DNA of 6,973 bases from NCBI GenBank assembly GCA_945863825.1, contig CAMBBY010000057.1, positions 1 through 6,973 on the forward strand. Reading direction: 5' to 3'. Position numbers and translations under genes: made by a program. The stretch is from an uncultured Prevotella sp. GTDB taxonomy: Bacteria; Bacteroidota; Bacteroidia; Bacteroidales; Bacteroidaceae. This document shows positions 1-5,497 of this stretch, in pieces. The notes under the pieces were generated by a model. It saw only the letters and a list, made by a program, of their open reading frames with translations, had not been told where the DNA came from and did not search any database. Each line of letters opens with the position of its first letter. Positions within the stretch are counted from its first letter, which is position 1.

Positions 1-1352
1 GCCGAAGGGTCAATCCTATCCAGCTCAAATACATCAGCAACCTTGCGGCTGCCAGCGAAACGGCAGAGACGCTGTTGGAGTCCTTACAGAAGGGTAAGAA
101 GGAAGGCGGTGGCGGTAGCGACCAGTTCTTCCAGACTTCTGCGGTCAACTTCCTGGCAGCATGTATCTACTTCTTCTGCAACTACGAGAAGCGTCCCTAC
201 GATGCCAATGGTCACGAGATGAACTACGACAAGACCATTGACCCTGAGACGGGTATGATAAAACCGACAGGCGTAGTCCGTGACACGGCAGGAAACATTG
301 TAGAACCTGCCTACTGGTTGGGCAAGTACAGCGATATGCCTCATATTCTGTCCTTCCTGAATGAGAGTTACGAAACCATCTTTGAGGTGCTGATGACCGA
401 TACTGAGGTGGCGCCATTGCTTGGCCCGTTCCGCACGGCTTTCGACAACAAAGCCATGGAACAGTTGGAAGGTATGATTGGCACGCTGCGTGTCTTCACC
501 TCCCGACTGGCCACCAAGGAGTCCTATTGGATATTCAGCAAGGAAGGCGATGACTTTGACCTGAAGGTAAGTGACCCTGCCCATCCGAGTTACCTGCTCA
601 TTGCTAACGACCCTGAAATGGAGAGTATCATCGGTGCTTTGAATGCACTTATCTTGAACCGCTTGGTCACTCGTGTCAATACCGGCCAAGGCAAGAATGT
701 GCCTGTCAGCATCATCGTCGATGAGTTGCCGACGCTCTATTTCCACAAGATAGACCGCCTGATTGGTACCGCCCGAAGCAACAAGGTCAGCGTGACCTTG
801 GGCTTCCAGGAACTGCCGCAGTTGGAGTCCGACTATGGCAAGGTGGGTATGCAGAAAGTTATCACTACTGTAGGTAATGTGGTTAGCGGCTCAGCCCGAG
901 CCAAAGAAACCCTCGAATGGCTCAGCAACGACATCTTCGGTAAGGTAGTGCAGTTGAAAAAAGGTGTCACCATCGACCGCGACCGCACCTCCATCAATCT
1001 CAATGAGAATATGGACTCCTTGGTTCCAGGCTCAAAGATTGCCGATATGCCCACCGGCTGGATATGCGGCCAGACCGCCCGCGATTTCGTCAAGACCAAG
1101 ACTGGGCGAGGGGATAGCATGGACATCCAGGAGGCCGAGGAGTTCCAGACCAGCAAGTTCTTCTGCAAGACCGACTTCAATATGGAAGAAATCGGCAAAG
1201 AGGAAGCCGACTACGCCAACTACCCCTTGCCGAAGTTCTACAACTTCCCTTCCGTTGAAGCCCGCGAGCGCATTCTCTATGCCAACTTCCTGAAAGTAAA
1301 CAAGGAAGTCAAAGACATGATCGCCGAAATCCAGGAGTTCAACAAGAAATGA
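1..1352 (+). CDS. mobC: MobC/TraG-family conjugative coupling protein (T4CP), 3' part
   Basis: Inner-membrane ATPase that brings the relaxase-DNA complex to the type IV secretion channel during conjugation. The reading frame is open from base 3, so the true start and the Walker A motif lie left of the window; the TTG at 75 is only an internal codon. The text QLKYISNLAAASETAETLLE, then a glycine-rich GGGGSDQFF loop, is typical of Bacteroidetes coupling proteins. The Walker B strand VSIIVDE is at 705-725 (D and E are the catalytic acids), followed by a GFQELPQL segment where TraG/VirD4 proteins keep a conserved glutamine. The C-terminal MPTGWICGQTARDF segment is also typical of the family. The gene ends in TGA, directly followed by a strong terminator. 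It is the only + strand gene here, is visibly richer in G+C than the genes to its right, and marks the end of a mobilization module. Family call firm; the symbol follows Bacteroides usage. Confidence 0.93.
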   Translation, partial: RRVNPIQLKYISNLAAASETAETLLESLQKGKKEGGGGSDQFFQTSAVNFLAACIYFFCNYEKRPYDANGHEMNYDKTIDPETGMIKPTGVVRDTAGNIVEPAYWLGKYSDMPHILSFLNESYETIFEVLMTDTEVAPLLGPFRTAFDNKAMEQLEGMIGTLRVFTSRLATKESYWIFSKEGDDFDLKVSDPAHPSYLLIANDPEMESIIGALNALILNRLVTRVNTGQGKNVPVSIIVDELPTLYFHKIDRLIGTARSNKVSVTLGFQELPQLESDYGKVGMQKVITTVGNVVSGSARAKETLEWLSNDIFGKVVQLKKGVTIDRDRTSINLNENMDSLVPGSKIADMPTGWICGQTARDFVKTKTGRGDSMDIQEAEEFQTSKFFCKTDFNMEEIGKEEADYANYPLPKFYNFPSVEARERILYANFLKVNKEVKDMIAEIQEFNKK

Positions 1353-1354
1353 AA

Positions 1355-1400
1355 ATAGCCTTGCGTCCTCTCTCGCCTAAGAGGATGCAAGGCTATCTTT
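1355..1400. terminator. Bidirectional intrinsic terminator between convergent units
   Basis: A 16-bp stem (1355-1370 with 1381-1396, one G-T wobble, otherwise perfect) closes a 10-base loop. On the + strand it starts two bases after the mobC stop codon and is followed by CTTT. Read on the - strand it is followed by TTTTC and lies just past the last - strand gene, which ends at 1412. It therefore probably stops transcription from both sides and insulates the transfer module from the cargo genes. Confidence 0.88.
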
Positions 1401-1411
1401 CGTTAGTTCAC

Positions 1412-1645
1412 TTAACCGATCTTCTCGCAAACGAAATGGGAGCCGTTCATGTGGTGGAGATCAATCTCGATGCCATACTTGCTCATGAATAACTGGGCAA
1501 GCATGAGTTGTTCACGGCTCATACCGAGTGGCGGAGTTGTGGTCGCAGTGCTCGTTTCCACGAACATGCCTTTTTCAAGGCGTTGTCTCTTGTTCTTACA
1601 AGCGGCATTACCGCTGTTCTTCACTGAAATTTTCCAAAGTGCCAT
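1412..1645 (-). CDS. Small basic protein, resembles the DUF6140-like family of Bacteroidales mobile elements
   Basis: A 77-aa protein of unknown function. The start is placed at the ATG at 1645 because it gives the N-terminus MALWKISVKNS; the longer frame upstream has only a TTG start and would overlap the preceding gene. The pattern (M-A-L-x-K-I-x-V-K-x-S near the start, LEKGM in the middle, then a YGIEID stretch and a C-terminal EKIG) resembles a family of about 70 residues common in Bacteroidales conjugative elements that I recall as DUF6140; the name is from memory. A lysine/arginine-rich insert (NAACKNKRQR) precedes LEKGM. No membrane segment or catalytic motif is visible. The gene begins 8 bases after the stop of the FtsZ-like GTPase gene and ends just before the shared terminator, so it is the last gene of that transcription unit. 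It may be only a common passenger rather than a partner of the GTPase. Confidence 0.72.
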   Translation of the reverse strand: MALWKISVKNSGNAACKNKRQRLEKGMFVETSTATTTPPLGMSREQLMLAQLFMSKYGIEIDLHHMNGSHFVCEKIG

Positions 1646-1653
1646 AATAATCT

Positions 1654-2289
1654 CTATTTGATGGATTTGATTTTGAATATACGTTTGTACCAAGGTGCCT
1701 TTTGAGGATAAACACCGATGGCAAGGAATATTGCATTTTCTATAGAAGCGTCAATGGCATCAAAATAATCTGTCATTGCTTCATCTTTAAGGAGAGTTTG
1801 ATATATATCCTCATTAATAACTATGGTCGTCTTAGCATAGTTACTCATTTCATTTATTGCCGCTTGGGATATGTGTTTCCTGTTCTTACCTTCAAAACAG
1901 AAAGGTAATGTGACGATGTTCGTTACCTCTACACCCTTATCACTTAGATATTTTGCAAAGACAGGAGCACCACCAGTACCTGTTCCACCGCCTAAGGTGC
2001 TAATTACGATGGCTTTGTGAAACAGATAATTATCAAGTATTGTTTCTTTCTGTAAACATTCTTCCGCTTTTTGTCGGCCTATCGTTTCATTACTACCACA
2101 ACCCAAGGGCTCATTGTCGCAACGGAAAAAAGAAACATGCTTTTGCAGAACTTCATTCATGCTGGCTTTCTTTGTTGCAGTTATCGCACCTGTGCCAATG
2201 GCTTAAACGGCTATATCCTTATTGCTGATTCCATTTTCTTGACAGGTTGAACCTTCATTACTATAAGATGTGAACTCTTTTATATCCAT
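1654..2289 (-). pseudogene. FtsZ-like GTPase-domain-only protein, interrupted by an in-frame TAA
   Basis: From the ATG at 2289 the frame runs 211 codons but has TAA at codon 29 (2203-2205). Both sides of the stop look like FtsZ: before it KDIAV (first strand), after it AIGTGAITATKKA, matching the T1 loop of FtsZ (IGVGGAGGNAV). Further on are VISTLGGGTGTGGAP (the tubulin/FtsZ signature, codons about 96-109), LPFCFEGKNR (matching the PFxFEGxxR motif), VINEDI (guanine-binding T6 region) and FDAIDASIENAI (start of helix H7). The protein then ends with a basic tail, WYKRIFKIKSIK. It has no T7 loop and no C-terminal domain, so alone it could bind GTP but not complete a normal FtsZ active site. Upstream in-frame stops make 2289 the first possible ATG; restart at the ATG at 2160 would lose the T1 loop. 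The motifs are otherwise undamaged, so the lesion is recent, recoded or an error. It is preceded by promoter element A and followed by the 77-aa gene. Confidence 0.8.
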
Positions 2290-2308
2290 ATACTATTATT
2301 TTGATGAT

Positions 2309-2347
2309 GCAAAGGTCGGTATTGGGTGTGCCAACTATGGGCGCTCC
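2309..2347 (-). promoter_or_regulatory. Palindromic promoter element A, upstream of the FtsZ-like GTPase gene
   Basis: On the - strand a palindromic core, CGCCCATAGTTGGCA (2329-2343), is followed 15 bases later by TTTGC, the end of GACCTTTGC (2309-2317). That is one base away from the Bacteroidetes -7 box TAnnTTTG plus a following C. The ATG lies 19 bases further on. The core is shared with elements B and C, and the distance between core and box is identical in all three. The outer arms pair poorly here (about three G-C pairs), unlike in B, and no T-rich tract follows, which argues for a protein-binding site rather than a terminator. Confidence 0.62.
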
Positions 2348-2376
2348 ATTCAAAAAATTGCAGTTTTACAGAAAAA

Positions 2377-2781
2377 TCATTTTTTGCTATGATTGATAGC
2401 GCACGTAATCTTGCACAGGTTGTCTTCCCTCGGGGATAGTCCCCACTTTACCTCGCAATCCAATCCTTTGGGAATGAGCAAATCCACCATATAACTTATG
2501 ACAGATATATCGCTCATCATGAGAGGAGCGGTGATTGGGAATTGGATATGGATAAGCACTTTGGTGCTATTGCCACAAGATATTTCCAAAGCCTCGTATT
2601 GTTCTGCTATATCATCAAACAGGATGTGCAGGTGTTGCGTGATATCCTCAGTTGCAGCTTGCAATATAACGATGCTACTCTGATTATCGCCTTGGAATGT
2701 CTTTAGGTCATTCTCGTCAAGTGACACTATCCAGCGAGGCGAGGTCATTACCTCTTCTTTGAATTGTTCAAAATCTTTCAT
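2377..2781 (-). CDS. Stand-alone FtsZ T7-loop/C-terminal-domain-like protein
   Basis: A 134-aa protein that I read as the second half of an FtsZ. Residues 18-29 (IVSLDENDLKTF) line up with the FtsZ T7 loop INVDFADVRTV and keep both acids with the same spacing (D22 and D25, at the places of E. coli D209 and D212, which complete the GTPase site of the next subunit). A helical stretch follows, then STKVLIHIQFPITAPLMM (residues 72-89, like FtsZ ARGVLVNITAG...), a helix, and CEVKWGLS...LCKITCAI (109-129, like ATVVIGTS...ELRVTVVA). No nucleotide-binding half is present. The start is the ATG at 2779-2781, which overlaps the stop of the 227-aa gene as ATGA, so the two are translationally coupled. Cysteines at 69, 109, 123 and 127 are unusual for this domain. 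The similarity is by eye and weak in sequence but continuous along the whole domain; the alternative is an unrelated alpha/beta protein. Confidence 0.68.
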   Translation of the reverse strand: MKDFEQFKEEVMTSPRWIVSLDENDLKTFQGDNQSSIVILQAATEDITQHLHILFDDIAEQYEALEISCGNSTKVLIHIQFPITAPLMMSDISVISYMVDLLIPKGLDCEVKWGLSPREDNLCKITCAINHSKK

Positions 2782-3461
2782 ATCGTTCCGTATGTTACTT
2801 TGTCGTCAAATTCCACATGTACCTCCAGGTTGAACTCTCTCACATAGATAAGATCGTATAGGGAGAAGTAGCAGTGGTCGTATAGATTATGGAAGGGATG
2901 TATAAGGTGCAGGTCTTTCGACCATTCTCTGTCCAGTCCCTCGTTCCAGTTGTCGTTTGGGTCTTCCATACCCAGCCAATTCTCCAATGTCTCATGTCCG
3001 CTATGCTCTGGCGGATATTCTCTGCTGAAACGGAGTGACCAAGCGCAGCCATCGTCATAGAGCGCACAGAAACCGCCGCATGTGAGCGCATCCCACACCT
3101 GCTTCGCCGTTTCTGTTTGAATGGGGTGAAGAGCAGGATAATCGTAGCCAAGGAATATCTTTCCCTCCACCTCGAAGTCTTCAGGGCAGTCCTCGCGATG
3201 CAGGCATTCTTGATAAGTTGCCATCGTGCGACGATACAGCTCAGCGCAAGCCTTGCGGAGTGCATCATTAAACTCAACAAGGAGTTGTTTCGTCTCATCG
3301 TCATACACATTCAGATGCCAAAGCACGTTACGTCGCTCTTCAAGCAAGTATTCCATCACATGCTTTTCTTCATCAGAGTATCGGCAATGCTCGTTTCTCC
3401 TTGCAATCTCTTCCTCCAGCATCACGATGCGAGGATCTTCAAATATGTGTTTTATGTCCAT
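2778..3461 (-). CDS. Hypothetical acidic protein coupled to the FtsZ C-domain-like gene
   Basis: A 227-aa protein that I do not recognise. The first 80 residues are charged and predicted mostly helical (EEEIARRNEHCRYSDEEKHVMEYLLEE region). The middle has IFLGYDYPALHPIQ and a small cysteine-containing patch, CGGFCALYDDGCAW. The C-terminal third is rich in Trp, His, Tyr and acids (DREWSKDLHLIHPFHNLYDH) and ends in alternating strands (LIYVREFNLEVHVEFDD). There is no signal peptide, membrane helix or known catalytic motif. The start is the ATG at 3461; its TGA overlaps the ATG of the 134-aa gene, which suggests production in a fixed ratio and perhaps a complex. The 75-base gap upstream contains a weak promoter-like pair (TTTG, 17 bases, TATCTTTA; 3478-3506 on the - strand), so the gene may be read from element B, from this site, or both. 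It lacks the shared palindrome. Confidence 0.8.
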   Translation of the reverse strand: MDIKHIFEDPRIVMLEEEIARRNEHCRYSDEEKHVMEYLLEERRNVLWHLNVYDDETKQLLVEFNDALRKACAELYRRTMATYQECLHREDCPEDFEVEGKIFLGYDYPALHPIQTETAKQVWDALTCGGFCALYDDGCAWSLRFSREYPPEHSGHETLENWLGMEDPNDNWNEGLDREWSKDLHLIHPFHNLYDHCYFSLYDLIYVREFNLEVHVEFDDKVTYGTI

Positions 3462-3536
3462 AACTCAATCCCATAAATAAAGATAATACTTATAAAATAG
3501 ATCAAAGCCCTCTTCAAAATCCTTCATCTATTATTG

Positions 3537-3779
3537 TTACAATGCACCTGCGTGCATATTGAGTTCGAAGGCATATATCATCTTGTCAATAACCTTGTGC
3601 CATGCCTCCATAGAGGCAATATCTCCGGGATGGCCATGCTTATCTAAGGCTTTGAATGCCTTAAGCCTTGGGACAATCAGACGTGCAATAATGTTGTCCG
3701 TATTCCACACCTCCTCTATCGGGTAGTCGTGCTTGTGACTCCATGCTTCTACTATGTCTGTTTTCTTCTTGCGTTTCAT
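3537..3779 (-). CDS. Small hypothetical protein with two helix motifs (VPRLKAFK and IDKMIYAFE)
   Basis: An 80-aa protein. The ATG at 3779 is preferred because AAGGA (3782-3786 on the - strand) lies just before it and because the longer frame to 3830 would run through promoter element B. The N-terminus is basic (MKRKKK). The body has WNTDNIIARLIVPRLKAFK (residues 25-43) and EAWHKVIDKMIYAFE (58-72). This arrangement, an aromatic-acid motif, a long helix ending in PRL..F, then W....DKMI.AFE, recurs in small uncharacterised phage and mobile-element proteins, as far as I can recall. Function unknown; no catalytic motif. It is the first gene after element B. The 227-aa gene starts 75 bases downstream of its stop. 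Confidence 0.75.
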   Translation of the reverse strand: MKRKKKTDIVEAWSHKHDYPIEEVWNTDNIIARLIVPRLKAFKALDKHGHPGDIASMEAWHKVIDKMIYAFELNMHAGAL

Positions 3780-3804
3780 AATCCTTCGTGTTACTATTTT
3801 GGGT

Positions 3805-3849
3805 GCAAAATAATAAAGGAGGTATGCCAACTATGGGCGCACCTCCTTT
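3805..3849 (-). promoter_or_regulatory. Palindromic promoter element B, upstream of the 80-aa gene
   Basis: This is the most symmetrical of the three copies. Outer arms 3815-3823 and 3841-3849 pair perfectly over 9 bp (AAAGGAGGT/ACCTCCTTT), and an inner TGCC/GGCG stem encloses AACTATG. On the - strand the core CGCCCATAGTTGGCA is followed after 15 bases by TTTGC, within TTATTTTGC (3805-3813), one base away from the Bacteroidetes -7 box. The ATG is 25 bases beyond. The hairpin plus the T-rich TTTATTATTTT tract could also act as an intrinsic terminator for the upstream 332-aa gene, so the site may stop one transcript and start the next. Confidence 0.65.
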
Positions 3850-3892
3850 TTAAGTGAAGAAAATATGTGACGCTGATGCTTTGGGTTTATTT

Positions 3893-4891
3893 CTACATGG
3901 AAATGACCATAGCCACTACTGTAATCTCTATCTGATTCCCTAAATCCGGTTTGTAGTCGAATACTATATCCACTGAACCTTCAATTTCCTCAGAAGTGAT
4001 AACTTTATCTCGTAGAGCTGTAAGAAGAAGGTCTTCATTGGTATTGACCAAAGGAGGTTTATTCCAAGGATGCCCTGCTGCAAGATAGATGATTACGTTA
4101 TCTGCCTGAGGTAGCATATCATATCGGGTGATGAGGTCCGTCAGATAGCTGGATGCATCAGTGGTTTTGTCTGCGTATGACTGAATGGTGACGCTCGCAA
4201 ATGTGCCAGAATGGAATAAATTACAGAGCTGGCTAATCGTCAGATAATTGACCTCTATTGACAATGCCGGCAATACCTTAGTGATAAAGTTGCCAATGGC
4301 TACCATTCGCTCATAGTACTTCTCCATGAATACGTGACGGAAGAGGCGTTTGCGCTTTGTTCTGTTGGCTCGTTTATTGCCATACCCAACATCTTTCTTG
4401 GCTTTTTCAATCAATTCTTGTCTCTTAGATGGGAGGAGTTCCCTTATAGATGGCACATAACCACCATGACGGAGTATCATCTTCTTGAGTTCCATCGCTT
4501 TTGGCTTGTAGTCGCCACGTAGCCAATCCATCTTTTGACCTTCAACAAACCCGTAGAAGGAAGTATGCCATAGGCAACATGCAGCAATCTCGGCGTTAGT
4601 CGCATGTACGTTGGCATCTAGGACAATCTCCTTGGTGAGAGAGTGCTCCCACCAATCTCCCTCCATAGGATAAGCGTCCAGATGAAGCCCCGTGCCATCC
4701 TCCCAATCCTCCATTGTTATCTTGCACACATCGCCATTGGAATCATCATGATGCTTTGGCTCCATCAGCCTGAGCATATCGTAATGAAGTTTGAACCATC
4801 CAATGATATCTTTGTGTTCAGGATACATGCTCACTATATGCGGCTCCACTTCTTCAAAGGTAACACTGCAGAGAAGTTCTTTGTATGTCAT
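3893..4891 (-). CDS. DUF6557-like N-terminal domain fused to a degenerate FtsZ T7/C-terminal-like domain
   Basis: A 332-aa two-part protein. Residues 1-160 (starting MTYKELLCSVTFEEVEPHIV, with MEDWEDGTGLHLDAYPMEGD at 60-79 and AEIAACCLWHTSFYGF at 100-115) look like a domain of Bacteroidales mobile elements that I recall as DUF6557; the name is uncertain and the function unknown. A basic linker follows (GNKRANRTKRKR, 171-182). Residues 210-330 follow the FtsZ order: SIEVNYLTIS at the T7 loop, a helical stretch, ADNVIIYLAAG (263-273, like ARGVLVNITAG), an insert, and VDIVFDYKPDLGNQIEITVVA (307-327, like VVIGTSLDPDMNDELRVTVVA). Both T7 acids are replaced (N215, T218), so this half should not activate GTP hydrolysis. 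It could cap, tether or regulate a filament. The ATG at 4891 lies 22 bases after promoter element C. The domain call is by eye; the C-terminal beta strand is the best match. Confidence 0.72.
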   Translation of the reverse strand: MTYKELLCSVTFEEVEPHIVSMYPEHKDIIGWFKLHYDMLRLMEPKHHDDSNGDVCKITMEDWEDGTGLHLDAYPMEGDWWEHSLTKEIVLDANVHATNAEIAACCLWHTSFYGFVEGQKMDWLRGDYKPKAMELKKMILRHGGYVPSIRELLPSKRQELIEKAKKDVGYGNKRANRTKRKRLFRHVFMEKYYERMVAIGNFITKVLPALSIEVNYLTISQLCNLFHSGTFASVTIQSYADKTTDASSYLTDLITRYDMLPQADNVIIYLAAGHPWNKPPLVNTNEDLLLTALRDKVITSEEIEGSVDIVFDYKPDLGNQIEITVVAMVISM

Positions 4892-4913
4892 CGCGAATTG
4901 ATTTATGTTCGCC

Positions 4914-4956
4914 GCAAAAATAAAATGGAGCTATGCCAAATATGGGCACAACTCCA
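4914..4956 (-). promoter_or_regulatory. Palindromic promoter element C, upstream of the 332-aa gene
   Basis: On the - strand the core TGCCCATATTTGGCA (4934-4948) is followed after 15 bases by TTTGC, within TATTTTTGC (4914-4922), a perfect Bacteroidetes -7 box (TAnnTTTG). The ATG is 22 bases further on, so the palindrome lies upstream of the likely transcription start and is probably read as DNA. Outer arms TGGAG/CTCCA (4926-4930, 4952-4956) pair but differ in sequence from those in B. The core overlaps where the -33 box would be. Hairpin plus T-rich tract could also end the upstream HAD transcript. Confidence 0.68.
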
Positions 4957-4975
4957 AAGATAATTGCTAAATCTT

Positions 4976-5497
4976 CTATCCGTTCAGTATTTTGATGGCT
5001 CTATCTGCCAATTCTGGTGTGATGCCGTCATACGGATTGGTCAGGATGAAGTGGGGCAGTTGAGAGTCCAGTATCACGTATTCATCATCGATAATGACAT
5101 AACGCGCTTCTTCATGAAGATTATCGGCAATCCAGGATGCAATTTCTACGCCCTTCCACTGGGTGCGTCCAGGATCCACATCATCAAGGTCGGCATTGAG
5201 TAGCAAGTTGTCGCTGGCAGACGATGGCGTTACATCAATGACATTGCCGGGCATGTTCCTGTCACTCCACATCTGTTTCATAGCCTCCAGACCGAGATAT
5301 TTCCACGACGACTCTATCACGATGTCTGCTCCAGTCTCTTCAACTATCCTCTTTAACTCAGCCACCGCATCAGAATCAAAGAAAGCTCCATGCTTATCTT
5401 TCCATGGTTTCCCATGATACATAAGCATGTTCTGGTTGTGCTCAGTGTTAAGCACACCGTCAAAGTCGAGAAAGATTATCTTCTTCATACGCTTCAT
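4976..5497 (-). CDS. HAD-superfamily hydrolase, Swiss Army Knife RNA-repair type (HAD_SAK_2-like)
   Basis: A 173-aa cytoplasmic phosphatase-like protein. Motif I is IIFLDFDGVLN, with nucleophile D11 and acid/base D13. Motif II is ESSWK (S63/S64). A TQWKGVEIASWI segment supplies the motif III lysine (K115) and the xGxEIxxW pattern common in this subgroup. Motif IV is VIIDDE (D137, D138). The absence of a large cap insert and the ESSWK/KGVEI pairing match the HAD domains found alone or within multi-domain RNA-repair proteins. The likely activity is removal of a phosphate from a nucleic-acid end or nucleotide; this is known for the family, not shown here. The start is the ATG at 5497, which overlaps the stop of the PLD-like gene as ATGA; an internal ATG at 5488 would give MKKIIFLDFDG and is also possible. 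It is the last gene of the three-gene operon. Confidence 0.88.
   Translation of the reverse strand: MKRMKKIIFLDFDGVLNTEHNQNMLMYHGKPWKDKHGAFFDSDAVAELKRIVEETGADIVIESSWKYLGLEAMKQMWSDRNMPGNVIDVTPSSASDNLLLNADLDDVDPGRTQWKGVEIASWIADNLHEEARYVIIDDEYVILDSQLPHFILTNPYDGITPELADRAIKILNG

Noticed and set aside
105..122. GGGGS in the coupling protein, which resembles an artificial flexible linker.
   Set aside because: A glycine-rich loop followed by SDQFF is normal in Bacteroidetes coupling proteins, and the frame continues naturally on both sides.
84..746. A 220-codon open frame on the - strand inside mobC.
   Set aside because: It is a shadow of the coupling-protein gene. Its translation has no coherent motif, while the + strand frame has the Walker B and family segments.
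2203..2205. The in-frame TAA as evidence of selenocysteine, pyrrolysine or a changed genetic code.
   Set aside because: Those recodings use TGA or TAG, other genes here end normally in TAA and TGA, and no recoding structure was recognised just downstream. A mutation or sequencing error is simpler.
2840..3310. A 156-codon - strand open frame overlapping the 227-aa gene.
   Set aside because: It lies wholly within the longer gene in another frame. The longer gene has the ATGA coupling to the next gene, and this frame has no context of its own.
3117..3476. Open frames on the + strand across the cargo genes (also around 4643-4963 and 5509-5862).
   Set aside because: They are antisense to genes with recognisable motifs or operon overlaps, and no promoter or ribosome site was seen for them.
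3478..3506. A promoter-like pair on the - strand (TTTG, 17 bases, TATCTTTA) upstream of the 227-aa gene.
   Set aside because: The box ends in A rather than G and the region is A+T-rich, so a chance match is likely. It is noted with the gene but not listed as a feature.
2328..4956. The three palindromes as a CRISPR array or transposon end repeats.
   Set aside because: They are 1.1-1.5 kb apart, lie at gene starts at fixed distance from promoter boxes, and show no spacers, target duplications or transposase.
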